Part shown: positions 37,901 through 50,756 of the stretch, piece by piece | How the letters are laid out: each line of letters opens with the position of its first letter | Numbering within the stretch: position 1 is the stretch's first letter | Assembly: GCF_029962835.1 (NCBI RefSeq) | Contig: NC_080588.1 | Location: forward strand, 64,380,001-64,444,000 | Length of the DNA stretch: 64,000 nucleotides | Source of the DNA: Magnolia sinica | Taxonomy: Eukaryota > Streptophyta > Magnoliopsida > Magnoliales > Magnoliaceae | Direction: 5' to 3' | The notes under the pieces: generated by a model | What the model was told of the DNA's origin: nothing | Databases searched by the model: none | What the model saw: only the letters and a program-made list of their open reading frames with translations | Translations under genes and position numbers: made by a program

Positions 37901-38411
37901 TAATTGATGCCTGTGATAACTTGAGATTAATAGCACCCACTGAGTTGATCACTCACTCCCACTCTGGGACGGTGTTTTAAAACACCAACCAGACCCATTC
38001 ATAGATGCAGGTGACTCGGGACTGGAGGAGCCTGGCGAGACGAGCCTGGACGAGGAGGACGAGCTATCATACTTCCAGTTGATGGACAGTTCTCCACCAG
38101 CTTGAGAGGCGGGATTGGATCGCTGAGCAAGGGCTCAGTTTTATTCCTTTTTCGAGTTAATATTCTTTTACGATTTTGTTGGGTACCATCTTATGCGACC
38201 CATGTATTCCTTTGGACATGTATCTATATATATATATATTTGTATTCAGTGTCTTTCATTTTAGTGGACTTGTGTGGATGTACTTCATGTTCTAGGAGAT
38301 TCCAGGCTGCGCATTTAGATTGGATCGCATATTAATGAAAATTGGCTATAAGTGACCTCGGGAACTCGGGAGTCGAGTATATGCTCGACCCCCGATTTTC
38401 AGGGCGTTACA
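34934..38411 (+). repeat. 5' LTR of the LARD-like element
   Basis: Ends TGTAAC...GTTACA. A promoter-like TTTATAAAAG is at about 36306-36315, so U3 would be ~1.4 kb and R-U5 ~2.1 kb. A GA-rich tract follows at 36365-36420. The block 35140-35765 is foreign to the solo LTRs of the same family and resembles the fragment at 1-1162. The GGTGTTTTAAAACACC palindrome is at 37971-37986, and a short acidic stretch follows. Confidence 0.88.
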
Positions 38412-41400
38412 AGTTGGTATCAGAGCAATAGTTTGGAATTAATTGGGCCATGGGTCATGAACTCACTAACGCATCCGCTGACTTGAGAGGAAACACAATA
38501 GAAAACACGAAATGTTAGGAACTATCCCAGTACTTGAACCGCCAGTCTTAGGTGTAAGGTGAGACTTTCAAGGTGTTAGGGTTCGGTAGCGAGAGGGAGT
38601 AGTAATGCTAGAGAAGGGGATCCGAGAGTCCTACAGTGCCTCGGCCCGTTCTCAAACAAGAATTTGGGAACTTGACAGCAAGACTCGATTCGACTAGCTA
38701 GGAAATTTAGCCATTCCAGTCCACCAAATCCCTAAGGGACTGTTGGGCCAACTGAAATAGGTGAGATTAGGGTGAATGAAATGGTAAGAGTAACCATAGA
38801 TGCATGTGTAAGGTATTGTCCCTGGATATAGTGTATCCCATGTTTTACAATACCCTGTTTAGAATGTATTCAATTAAAGGTAAATCCCGGAATTTTTCTT
38901 TCAAATTACATTCAAAAATTCATCATCATGGGATTTAGAAATCCCATCGTACACCTTCCACTACAAGGCTCATTTTTCAAAGCCTATAAAAGTAATTTTA
39001 AATCCTATTCCACACTCATCCCAAACATGACATTCCCAATCTTGAGTTGGGATTAGCATTTCAATCCCATTTAATACAACTTAATGTCATTGGCCAAACA
39101 GGCCCTAATTCAAATTCCTTTTTTCAACCTATCTCCTTTAATCTTCACCTTCCACTACTCTGTTCCTTTAATTTCTTAGTACTCTCCATGTTAAACACAA
39201 ATCTTGAAGCTCAGAAGATGAAGAGCTATACTCACATTAAAATTTATCGAAAATAGTGTAAACGTAAATAAAATAGATTTTTGACCACTAATAAAGAGGA
39301 ATCTCACAAAATAACTAGGCCCATTGCGTAGATCATCTTCTCCTACCCCAAATTCATATATGGCACGTCGAATAACTCATCCTGGTTTGAAAGATATGGT
39401 CGTGCACCACAGCGCCCGGGCCGGTGCAGCCAACGCCCGATCTAGATGGTCGGGCGGCCCGTTTTTCTGTAATTTCTATCCGACTTCAAAATTTCATATC
39501 TCCTTCGTTACAACTCCGATTTAGGTAATTCAAAAGCTAGATTGAAGCTTAATAAGTCTAGTTTTATATAAAAATAAAATAAAAATAAAATAAAAATTAT
39601 AATATAATTAAATTTGGAGTGAATTGATAACTATTTAAAAATCGTTAGTTTTAAACGACGGTTACTTCTAGAATTTTTACAATTTATTTACAATTTCAAA
39701 TGATATGAAATTTGGTAAGATGACCTAAAACTTGATGGTAAATCATTATAAAAATTTTAAAAATAATTCAGTTACTAAAAGTATAAGAAACATTACAAGA
39801 TATGTCCCCTCCTCCTTTTCAACATACACACGAGTGGGGCCCATTTCCCTTGCTATTTAGGACTATCTAGAGTCCATAAAACCTATCTCTACTACTCCCA
39901 TTACCCTCTACCATCCCTTCTAAACCTTAGAGAAAACTATCACTCTCCCAATCTCAAAACCCAATCCCCAAACCCACCATCTTCTTCTTCACTCTAACCC
40001 ATCTCAATCCTCATTCTCTCAAACCCTTTCCAAACTTATCTCAATCTCATTTCTTCAACTCATTCCTAATCACTTCTCAACTTCCATCCCTTAAATTCAT
40101 TTTCTTAAACTCATCTCCAAATTCATCTCACTCAACATCTCCAAACATATCTTCTCCTCCTTCACAAACCCATCACTAAATCCATTCTCAACACCATCTC
40201 AAACCCATTCACTAAATCTATTCTCAACACATCTCCTTCAACACCCCCATTTTTTTTAACCCATTCTCATCACATTCCCCTTCAACAAAACCCATTCAAA
40301 ACCATCCACTCATTCACTCGCATAAGCTCATTCACAAAACCCAATGATTTGTAGAAATTGATTTTATATACTTTGGCATAGATTGATCATTAGATTGTTG
40401 CAATTGGAAATTTTTATATGAGGTGGTACTAATTAAGAGGCAATAAATTACTGTCCATTTTTAACTTCATTTTAGCCCAATTATTAATATTTTCCATTCC
40501 ATTTCCTTTCATAGGCCAATTGGTGTTGTTGCCACCACTCGAGCACACCCCTTGAGGTTTGTGGCTACAGACCTTAAATTTCTTTTCATTCTCCAAAACT
40601 TTCCAGATAAAGAAAGTTGCTAAGGATGCTACGTAGTCCACCTAATCAATGAGATTTAATTTGCCTCTAGGATCCAACACATCGACCTGGATGGGGTGAT
40701 CTGACCCTTCAACAGCTTGGGCTAGGTATTCCATCCGACAAGTTGCCTTTATTGTCCTGTTGGAGCTATAACAGAAGTTGAGTCTTGATTGACTCCACTA
40801 GCTCTCTCCAAACCACCCTCATTTTCTATACCCTTCTCGAAACCTCCTCACCTACAACACTCCTTCATTCTCTTCATCTTTCCTCTGCCAAAACCCACTC
40901 CCAACATTTATTTTCATCCCATTCTCAACTTTCTTTTCTAAACTCATTCATGAAAACCGACCTCAAACCCATTTTCAAGAGACCCATCCAAGAGCATCCA
41001 GCCTCTACCCATTCCTCTTCATCTTCTCCAAACCCATTGTCAAACCCAATTCAAAATACATTCCCAACACTCATCTTAAAACTCAAACTTCAAACCCCAT
41101 TTCAAATTCATATCCAACCCACATTTCTCAATCCCATTCTCAAATCCTTTTCGAAACCTGACTTCTAAACCCATTTCCCTCTACTCCCACTCCATCACAC
41201 TCACTCTCCCATCCTCAAACCCATCTCCTCCTTCTTCTTCTTTTCTTCTTCTCCAAACTCATCATCAAAAACCCATTACTTCAATCCTTTCTTCTTCTTT
41301 TCATTCTTCCAAAGGCAACCATTGAACTAGAATATGATCATCTGAAACTCAAATGGGCCATCTCATGAAATAGTTGAGAAGGAACATCCACTGTTAGTTA

Positions 41401-42935
41401 TATACGGGGCCTACAATGGTCTTTATCTGCCACCCAATCCATTCATGTAATGTGCTTCATCACAGATAGGTGAGGTTGCTCTAAATGAAAATAAATAAAC
41501 TGTGATTCCATATACACATCCCCATCTGAATATTATGTTGTCCACAATTAAAGATACTTTGTAGCCATGGACATTCAATGCTTGATTTTGGTACCAATAT
41601 TGGGTGTGGAAGTGGCTAGGAAACAGATCAGTCATGAAGACAGATAGTTGACTGGTGAAGACTTTGCTAAAATAGAAGCTGACAAGCAAGTTCCAGGATA
41701 GGCTATGGGTGTTGGAAACAATTCTAAAAGTAGAAATTAAACAACAAGCTGAATCTATTAATGAGTTTTGTTGCAAACGCAAAATAGGTTATCATGGATT
41801 GAATTTAAATAGGTCTGCAGTCGAAACCAAATATGCAGTGAAAGATAAGAATGTTTATTCCTAATAATACTAGGAATCATCGTATGATTAGACTAATTTT
41901 TATATACGTTTTTCTATTTTAAGTAGTTTTCAATGCAATCGAATTAGGACCCTTGAGTAGGATTGGGTTTCACAGTTTAAGGCTCCGAAAGTTCGTATTA
42001 AAGGCGGACTATGGTAAAATATGTCAAGTTTTCATATTCTGTTAAAGAATTAAGGTTTGTACCACATTGAGAAGACGACGTTCTTCGTTTTTCCTTTTCT
42101 GCATCCTTCTTAGCGTTGTTAGCACTTCAAACCTCTGAAATACCTTAGAACTTTCGATTCTTCCTTCCCTCTCAAAGTTTAGGAAACTGAAGTGCAGTCT
42201 GCTCCTAACCCACTAGACATGAGATCGAAATGGTGATATACATATAAGATTTTATACTACTAGAAACCTTTTTAGGATAATCATTTGACCATAAGCACCG
42301 TGGGAGATTTAAATCACTAAGTTAGACAAGAATTAAAATGAGAACTCTCACGGACCAAGACCCAAAGGACAACCTTATAAATAGGAGATTTAAACTTTTC
42401 AATAATGGTCATTCCCTAAACAATTATATTGATTGGACTACGGAATTACGGAAGTATACACCTGCGAAGCATTCGCGGCTTGACTCAATTCTCAATCCTG
42501 GGCGACTACCAATGGACTCACTGCTTTGACCGAGCAGAAGACTAGGATCCACCAGGATGAAGAAGGGATACGATGAGTCTTTTACCCTGGTCAGGTAGAT
42601 GATTGACGTATCGGGTTAAAGCCCACTACAACCGTTTCTCCGTGTTGGTCTAACATTGAAAATAAATATTTCACTCTAGATAGAGGGAAGCCATCGCCAT
42701 GAATCTAAATCTTTAAAAAAAATAAATAGGTATATAAATAAATTTTAGTAAACCATCAGGGTGAAAAAGTTTTAAGGGGGGTAGATCACAATGAGCTAGG
42801 GTAGTGTACTTATTATATACCCTAAAACGTATATAAACACGAAACCAACAAAACTTAAGCAAACGAACTGATAATATCTTTATTTATTACCCTTAGGCAA
42901 TTTCGGGGATGAAATTATTTTTAAGGGGGGTAGAT
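38412..42935 (+). other. Non-coding interior of the LARD-like element
   Basis: After the primer site the sequence shows no gag, protease, reverse transcriptase or integrase resemblance. A short MITE-like piece ends near 39107 (GGCCAAACAGGCCCTAA). 39933-40319 is completely free of G on the plus strand, and 40790-41300 is again pyrimidine-rich and G-poor. The open frame at 40785-41168 comes from that skewed composition and is not a credible gene. The last 90 bases carry the polypurine tract. Confidence 0.7.
39933..40319. repeat. 387-bp stretch without a single G
   Basis: Reading base by base, the plus strand holds only A, C and T here, made of loosely repeated CTCATTCTCAAACCCAT-like words. The minus strand is correspondingly C-free. 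It lies inside the retroelement interior. Confidence 0.9.
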
Positions 42936-45900
42936 TATAACATCCTGAATTTTCACTGTTTTGGATTTTCAAAATTCCTTTAATTTTTTTTTTAAATTTA
43001 ATTAACTTATAATATTACTTATTAACCATTAGGACTCAATGTTAGTGTATGCAGGGGTAGTACCCTGCCCGATCACTTGAACATTAGGTGTAGTGTAACG
43101 ACCCGCCGAACTAGAATAATGTCTTAAGGCGTCCACGTAGGATTTGCCACAAGACCGTTCGTTTAAGCTACTCGTAGTGAGGTATCACAAATAAATTAGA
43201 CCAAGATTTGCCCAATTGATTAGGCCAGACGGGTCCTGATAGAACCTGGTGTGGGCCTCCAAGCCAGATGGCCGTTTACACCCAGCGACAGCCCGTGCGG
43301 GCTGTACCGCGACGCGAGAAGGTCAGAAAAATCTAAAAATTTAGGGAACCATAGAGCTCACTGGGCTTGTGAACTATCGCGGACCATGGACCCAGTGGAC
43401 ACCCAGAAGTGGGATCTGACACTGACTAAATGCACCCCACTTATGCAAGGACCAGAATTTGGCGCTCGCAAATGAAGTTGAGATACAAGGCTATCCACCC
43501 GTTGGATTTCTTCTACATTTTCAGGGGAGGTCTAATGAATTTTCCTACACCCATCCACAAACTCTGGGACCCGATCGTGAAACGGTGACCGTTGATTGCA
43601 AATCGAGCCCGTGCGACCAAACTCCAGATCCGATCGTCCCCAAATTTTACGTGGCCCTTCATCGGGCCATGGAGCACCTATCCTATTAGTTTCATGGTCA
43701 GAGGGCCACCAGAACTGCCCTGAATCTCTAAACAAGCTCTACACCACTCGTTGGTGGGCCATTAGTTCCGAAACTATAGAATAATGTCCGTCTCATTGGG
43801 CTTGACGTCCATTGCGGGAATTAGACCTGGGTACTGTCCAGAACCGGTCAACTTGAGCCGAAGGATGAGTGCATGAGAAGTGCAAATACCCTAAAGGAAT
43901 GAGTTGGAACTTAAGTGAATTGAGTCGTCTACTCTTATGCAAAGTTGAGAATTTCGGACCGTCGGTTTGCGACCAAACTTTACCCGTGGAGTAAGGATAT
44001 TTTCCTGCTCATATCCGTATAACTATGGCCCCGATCGACCATCGGTGACCGTTGAACAGACTTCTAATCATATCTGTCGATCGGCGCATCCAAATGGCGG
44101 GCCGATCATGTTCATACGTAGATCATCATTAGGGCTAACTATCATACGATGTATATCAATATGTACACCCCATAGTGGGCCCTAGAGCTTAGAAAGACCC
44201 TCCCATAGGTCTAGTATAGTAAAAACCCAACACTTGGGGCCATTTTCACCAAATCTGGCATTATAAAAGGGCCTCATTTGGGCACCCCCTCTCCCCATAC
44301 GATTTTTGCCCTAGAGAAAAAAAAGAGAGAAAGAGGAAGAGAGAGAGGAAGAGAAGAAGAGAGAGTAGGGTAGGGGAGGCTTTAGTGCTTTCCTTCATTG
44401 GTCTCATCCAATCAAGCTCTAGCGTCGATCTTTTTCTTCCGCCGAATCCACCTCATTCGCGATTGGAAGGTAAGAAACAAAACCTACTCCCCACCTAGGT
44501 TTTTCTAAAATAAATTGCATGAATCCTACCTAATTGCTTCTAAATTAATATAGGAATCATTTTCCCCAATTTTCTAACCCAAGGAGCGCCATGAGTTGGG
44601 CGAAACGTCACAAGGTGCGGACTATTGTTCTTAGGTGGCCTAGCACCAATTCTAATATAAGATTAATGATTTTGGTTGCTTAGATGTCATATTTGGAGAA
44701 TTTAGAGAAATCCTAGGAATTGTAGGTTTGTTGAAATAATATGGAATTGTTGCTTGACTCTTATGATGATTGATTTTACCTCTCACATGACTTGATGTAT
44801 GGTTGACAGTATGCCCATGGTCTCTTGATTCTTTTCCTCACATGTGGTGTTGTTTTGTGTGTATGATTTATAATCTTGTGCACATGATTTCTTGAGATGG
44901 AGGAAGTGTTTAACTTCCTCACACACACTCACACACTCACACGCACCGTAGTTATTAACAATGTATATTTGCTTGCGAGTACGTCCGTATTGTATGGATG
45001 GAATGCATAAGTATATGATACTATTATGCTTGATGATTTTTGGATAGTTGGTATGCTATGGATCCCCTCACCCTCCTTGGGTTGGTCAGGAATTTGAGAA
45101 GTGACGGTAGTCCCATCGGTTGGACTATGCTATGGCTAGACCCATGCGTTTGGACGGGTGTGTTCGGGTGGCTGTAGTTCGACTACATGGGTCCCTTGTA
45201 CCCGATGGCACTCGCCTCATGCTCGCCTGACTCGGGTGGTCTAGCCTACCGTCTGACCAACCTTGATTGTTAACCCTGCTTGTTCACACTTGTATGGAAC
45301 CTGGAACACCCTACAACCGTTGTAGCTCATCAATAACCCACTTGAAATTTAGTCCACAGCCTTGTGAGCCGGACATGGTGGAATGGGACACTGTGTCATA
45401 GCTGTCGGCCTATGCTGGGGTACCGTGCCTCCCCGTAGTGACCACGAGCTATCCCTTTCTCATGGCACTCCTCATGTGCTTGAAGTCTGGGATGAGGAAC
45501 CCGACGGGATCACGGACCGCGGGGTCTCGGCCTCATGCATTGGGGGGTCTTGGCCTCGCAACCCGTTTAGGGCATTGATACGTGGGGTGTACCAGATTCC
45601 CAAATCTGCTGGATGAATGGACCTAACTAATTACACGGCTAACATGATCGCATTATCGCACTAGTTAAGGTGGCGACTCGGCAGTCGAGGTCACACTGAG
45701 GGAGTATTGACATTGGCGATCGTTAGATGGTGTCGCACGAGGAAGCGTTGTGGTGAGGGCATGCATCATGTCATGCTGCATACATGCGCATTAATAAGAT
45801 TACTTAGATGTATGTGATTGTCTGCTTTTCATTAAGATCATATTATAATTGATGCCTGTGATAACTTGAGATTAATAGCACCCACTGAGTTGATCATTCA

Positions 45901-46352
45901 CTCCCACTCTGGGACGGTGTTTTAAAACACCAACCAGACCCATTCATAGATGCAGGTGACTCGGGATTGGAGGAGCCTGGCGAGACGAGCCTGGACGAGG
46001 AGGACGAGCTATCATACTTCCAGTTGATGGACGGTTCTCCGCCAGCTTGAGAGGTGGGATTGGATCGCTGAGCAAGGGCTCAGTTTTATTCCTTTTTCGA
46101 GTTAATATTCTTTTACGATTTTGTTAGGTAGCATCTTATGCGACCCATGTATTCCTTTGGACATGTATATATATATATATTTGTATTCAGTGTCTTTCAT
46201 TTCAGTGGACTTGTGTGGATGTACTTCATGTTCTAGGAGATTCTAGGCTGCGCATTTAGATTGGATCGCATATTAATGAAAATTGGCTATAAGTGACCTC
46301 GGGAACTCGGGAGTCGAGTATATGCTCGACCCCCGATTTCCAGGGCGTTACA
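42936..46352 (+). repeat. 3' LTR of the LARD-like element
   Basis: It repeats 34934-38411 with the same landmarks: the foreign block at 43094-43718, the TATA-like ATTATAAAAG near 44271, the palindrome at 45916-45931 and the end GGGCGTTACA. It is followed directly by the second ACTTG target copy. Confidence 0.88.
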
Positions 46353-46386
46353 ACTTGTCCCTGGATATAGCAAACCCATGGATCTT

Positions 46387-49300
46387 TGTAACATCCTGGA
46401 TTTTCACTGTTTTGGATTTCCAAAAAAAAAAAAAAATCTTAATTTTTTTCTGTGTAATTAACTTATAATGTCACTTATTGACTATTAGCACTCAATGTTA
46501 GTTTAAACACGGGTGAAACCAGTAAAGAACCACACAAGTCCGTTTAATCAACCGTAGAAAGCTAATGAATCTGCCCGATCATTTGAACATCAAGTTTAGC
46601 CCCATGATTCACTCACATTGGACCCAAAAATCTAACTGACCCATCACAAACTAATCAAGACAATCATAACTAAATTAAAGATCTAACTGAAACCAAGTTA
46701 GATAAGGCCCGGATCTTAACTAATAGACCAAATCAACCCCTTTACTCTTTTAGCCAAAAACCAACGGTTTAGAGTAATCATGACCAAATCTCCACTTTCA
46801 CTAGTTATAAATAGGCCACACTATGAACATAGTTAATCTAAACCCTAATCATTGCCCACGAGAAATCTCACTACCAAATTCATTCCAGAAATGCCCTGAT
46901 TTTCCAAACAAGCTCTAGACCGCTCGTTGGTGGGCCATTAGTCCTAAAATTATAAAGTAATGTCCATCTTACTAACCTTGATGTCCATCACGGGAGTCGG
47001 ACCTAGGTAGTGCCTAGAACCGCTCAACTTGAGCTGAAGGACGAGTGCATGAGAAATGCAAATACCCTAAAGAAAGGAGCGGAAACTTAAGTGAATTGGG
47101 TCGTTCACTCTTATGCAAAGTTGAGGATTTCGAACCGTCAGTTTACGACCAAACTTCACATGTGGAGTAAAAATATTTTTCTGCTCATATCCGTATAGCT
47201 GCGGCCCCGATTGACCATCGGTGACCGTTAAACAGACTTCCAATCATATCCGTTGATTAACACATTCAAATGACAGGCCAATCATATTTATACGTAGATC
47301 ATCATTAGGGCTAACTATCCTACTGTGTATATCAACTTGTACACCCTATAGTGGGCCCTAGAGGCTAGAAAAACCCTCCCATAGGGTTAGTATAGTAAAA
47401 ACCCAACACTTGGGGCCATTCGCACTAAATCTGGCATTATAAAAGGGGCTTCTTTAGGGCACCCCTCTCCCTATACGAGGAGAAAGAAGAAAGAAAGAAG
47501 AGGGGATGTGAGAGTGAAGGAGAGTAAGGGTGGACCATAGATCGGGGTGGGGCCCAAAGAAACCAAATCTTGCAACTCCCTATCCCTTCTCCAAAGGAAA
47601 CTCTCCACCACAATCGCAAGGATTGCTCCGTTGATCATATAGGTAAATCTCTCACCCTTTTTTCTTGAAACCCTTGAGTTGAGAAAGGATTAGCATGAAG
47701 TCCTAACATGCATGTGCTTGCTCTAGGGATTCCGGCCTATCAACCCCCAAAATCCACACTCCTAGGTCATTTCTAAGTCTTCAACGATCCATAGGTGCGG
47801 ACTAGTAACCTTAGGTGGCCTAGCACCAATTGTAGTATGAATCTAATGATTTTGTTTGTTTGGATGATGTATTTGGAGAATCTAGGAAAAAAACCTAGGA
47901 ATTGTTGGGTTGTTTGGAATTGTATGGAATTGTTTGTCATGTTGATTTTCTTATATGATGTTGTTCTTGCCTCTCACATGATTTGGTATAAATTGATGAT
48001 CTCATGTTTATGTCTTGTTTAGTTTTCTTCACATGATGTTACCCTATAGCATGTATGCCTTATTAATCCTTGTGCAATTTGGCTTTATGAGGTGTAGGAA
48101 GTGCTTAACTTCCTCACCAACCCACACAACACACATGCACCTTCATTCATGATATTGTTAGCCTCTCTTGTTAGGAGATTCTGAATCGCATGTTGATGAG
48201 TATGATGACATGATGTTGTTTATGCTAGTTGATAACCCTGTTAGTTGGCATGTTATGAATCACCACCCAAACCCTTGGGTTGGTCAGGATTACGAGGAGA
48301 GCGAAGGCGGCCTCGTTGGTAGGATCGTCTTAAGGCTAAACCCATAGATTTGGGCGAATGCGTATGGGCGGCAGTAGTTAAACTACATAGGTCGCTTGTA
48401 CCTGATGCCGTTCCGCCACGTACTTGCCTGAACTCATGCGGTGTAGTCTACTGGCTGACCAACCTTGTTTGTTAACCGTGTTTGATCATACATGTATGGA
48501 ACCTGGCACATCCTACAAGTGTTGTAGCCTATCGATAACTACCTGAAGCCGATCCACTGACTCGTGAGTCGGACATGGTGAAATGAGACACTGTGGCCAA
48601 GCTGTCGGCCTACGCTGGGGTGACACGCCTCCACGTAGCGATCGCGAGCGATCCATTTCTTAACACTCCCCATGTGCTTAAAGTCAAGGATGGGGAACCC
48701 GACGAGATCAAGGATCGCAGTGCTTTGGCCTCACAAGTTGAGGGGTCTTGACCTCACAACCAGTTGAGGGCATTGATACGTGGGGTGTATCAGATTTTTC
48801 AACCTGCTGGATGAATGGACTTAACTAAGAACTCGGCTAACACGATCACATTGCATCGCACTAGTTAGGGCGGTGACTCGGTAGTCGAGGTCGCTCTGAA
48901 GGAGTGTTGGTCCTACGCGATCGTTAAATGGAGTCGCTCGAGGGAGTGTCGTGGCAAGGGCATGCATCATATCATCCGTCATGCATGCGCATTAATAAGA
49001 TTAGGTAGGTGTTTATGAATGATTGTTTTTCATTAAATTTATAATATGAATGATGCTTGTTACAACTTAAGACTAATAACACCCATTGAGTTGATCACTC
49101 ACTCCCACTCTGGGACTATGTTTTAAAACACCAACCAGACTCTTCAATAACTGCAGGTAGCGATGAGTTCGAGGAGCCTGACGGCGCGAGCCTTGACGAG
49201 GATGATGAGCTATCTTACTTCCAGCTGATGGGTGACTCTCCATCGGCTTGATAGACAGGATCTGGATCGCTGAGCAGTAGGCTCAGCTCTATTCTTTTTA

Positions 49301-49547
49301 GACATATTATTTTTTTGTAGTTTTGTTGGGCAACGCCTTGTGCGACCCATTTATATTTTTGGACCTGTATATATACTAAATCTCTTTCATTTTAGTAGAC
49401 TTGCGTGGTTGTGCTTCATATTCCAGAAAATTCCAAGCTGTGCATTTAAACCTGATTAAACACATATTAAGAAAAATCGGTTATAAATGATACTCGGGAA
49501 CTTGGGAGTCGAGTGTATGCACGACTCCCGATTTCTAGGGTGTTACA
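46387..49547 (+). repeat. Solo LTR, long-LTR gypsy family A, copy 2
   Basis: It starts TGTAACATCCTGG and ends GGGTGTTACA. The target duplication ATCTT is perfect (46382-46386 and 49548-49552). Length is 3161 bp. It has a TATA-like ATTATAAAAG near 47437, the TGTTTTAAAACA palindrome at 49129-49140 and the acidic stretch after it. It lacks the foreign block found in the LARD LTRs and instead matches 27095-30257 there. It inserted in the same small DNA element as the LARD, 34 bp away. Confidence 0.88.
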
Positions 49548-49627
49548 ATCTTAAACCAATTCACTGACATCACCATCATTACCTTAACATTTATCCCATC
49601 CTTCCTAATCCCATTCAATCGTGCCTA

Positions 49628-50088
49628 GGGCGTGTTTGGTTGGATAGATTGGAAGGGATTGAAAGGAAAAATCCTGGGATATGCCGAGCGTGCCAAACAG
49701 ACCTAGTGAACTTGTCCCGGGATATAGCAATCCCATGGATCTTAAACCAATCCACTGACACCACTATCATTACCTTAAAATCCATCCCATCTCTCCTAAT
49801 CCCATGGGATCCGTCCGGCCAAACAGGCGATTGCTATATCCCGGGACAAGTTCACCGAGTCTATTTGGCACGCCCGGTGTATCCCGGGATTTTACCTTCC
49901 AATCCGTCCAACCAAGGGACGAGATCAATTTTAAGATAACAATGGTGATGTCAGTGGATTGTTTTAAGATCCATGGGATTGCTTATGCCTCGGGACAAGT
50001 TCATCGAGTCTGTGTTGGCTTGTCATGCATATCCCGGGATATCGCGATCCCATCCCTCCTAACACAAGTCCGACCAAAAAGGCCCTTA
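49628..50088. mobile_element. Cluster of related MITEs, partly inverted
   Basis: 49628-49828 runs from GGGCGTGTTTGGTTGGATAG to CGTCCGGCCAAACAGGC, with the interior words CTTGTCCCGGGATATAG and CCATGGATCTTAAACC. From 49829 the same words appear in reverse complement (CTATATCCCGGGACAAG, TTTTAAGATCCATGGG) twice, ending CCGACCAAAAAGGCCCTTA. The layout suggests at least two further copies in the opposite orientation, nested or head-to-head. Confidence 0.65.
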
Positions 50089-50756
50089 GTGTGTTGGGGT
50101 GTGTGTAAAAATAAAAAAAATAAAAAAATAAAAAAATAAAACAAAACTGGTGTAGCTTTTTGATCCAAGCCCAGCCCAGCTTTACTTGGTTCGGCTTGTG
50201 TACATTTAATGGCCGTATAATGAACGGTTAATAATAAAACTGTGAGAGGTCCAAATATGAGGAAAGAATGGTAGATTATTTTTTTTTAGTGCAAAATTTC
50301 GACCACTCTCCATTGACAATTGGTCATCGGACCATAGTCATGCAAATCTGGACAGTCTAAATAGTGGGCCACATCGTGGATTGAATAGACGGATAAAAAT
50401 CCCATCAAGGATGAACAGAAAAAAAAAAAAAAAAAATGGCGACCGGACCGAATTCAACAAAGGAAAAGAGACGGTTAGAAAGGTCAGCCCTGTCTGATTT
50501 TCTCGATATTCACCGTCCAGGGAAAGAAAAAATTAATTAAAATAACCCGTCCCGATATTTGTCACCAGTGCCACGCGTACGGATGAAGAGTCTCTGTGAC
50601 GTAAGAAACTGATGATACGTGTGTAAAACGCACATTTTAGCTTTACCCTTTCCTTCTAAAATCTACCGAACCCTAGCTTTACCATTTCTTTTGAAAATCT
50701 ACCAAACCCTACTCTCTCTCTCTCTGTCTCTCAAGTCCGCACGCTCTACAAGCAAA
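50089..50756 (+). promoter_or_regulatory. Upstream region of the CMT-like exon
   Basis: A-rich tracts at 50109-50142 and 50420-50437 and ordinary unique-looking DNA are seen. A CT repeat at about 50710-50731 lies just before the start codon; such pyrimidine tracts are common in plant leaders. I see no convincing TATA box. Confidence 0.35.

Larger units (their letters stand above)
34934..46352 (+). mobile_element. LARD-like gypsy element with 3.4-kb LTRs
   Basis: LTRs: 34934-38411 (3478 bp) and 42936-46352 (3417 bp). Target duplication ACTTG is perfect (34929-34933 and 46353-46357). Immediately inside the 5' LTR, TGGTATCAGAGC (38415-38426) is the initiator-methionine-tRNA primer binding site. 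Before the 3' LTR, TTTCGGGGATGAAATT and the polypurine tract AAGGGGGGTAGA (about 42923-42934) are typical of Del/Tekay-like chromoviruses. The 4.5-kb interior holds no recognisable gag or pol, so this is a non-autonomous large-LTR derivative and is broken as a virus-like element. The two LTRs differ at roughly 2% of positions in blocks I compared, implying a fairly recent insertion (order of one to two million years under usual plant rates; inference). Confidence 0.88.
34849..49627. mobile_element. Small DNA element (MITE) split by two retroelement insertions
   Basis: Three pieces belong together: 34849-34933 (CCTGTTTGGCTGGGCGGATT...), 46353-46386 (ACTTGTCCCTGGATATAGCA...) and 49548-49627 (ATCTTAAACCAATTCACTGA...). 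Read in order, and counting each 5-bp target duplication once, they match the uninterrupted relative at 49628-49828, which reads GAACTTGTCCCGGGATATAG, then CCCATGGATCTTAAACCAAT. Ends of the GGCCTGTTTGG / CCAAACAGGCC type suggest a Tourist-like (PIF/Harbinger) or similar MITE; the superfamily is not certain. Confidence 0.75.

Noticed and set aside
40785-41168. Open frame of 127 codons (Ser/Thr/Pro/Leu-rich)
   Set aside because: It is a by-product of a G-poor pyrimidine-rich repeat, where stop codons TAG and TGA are rare because G is scarce; no motif is present.
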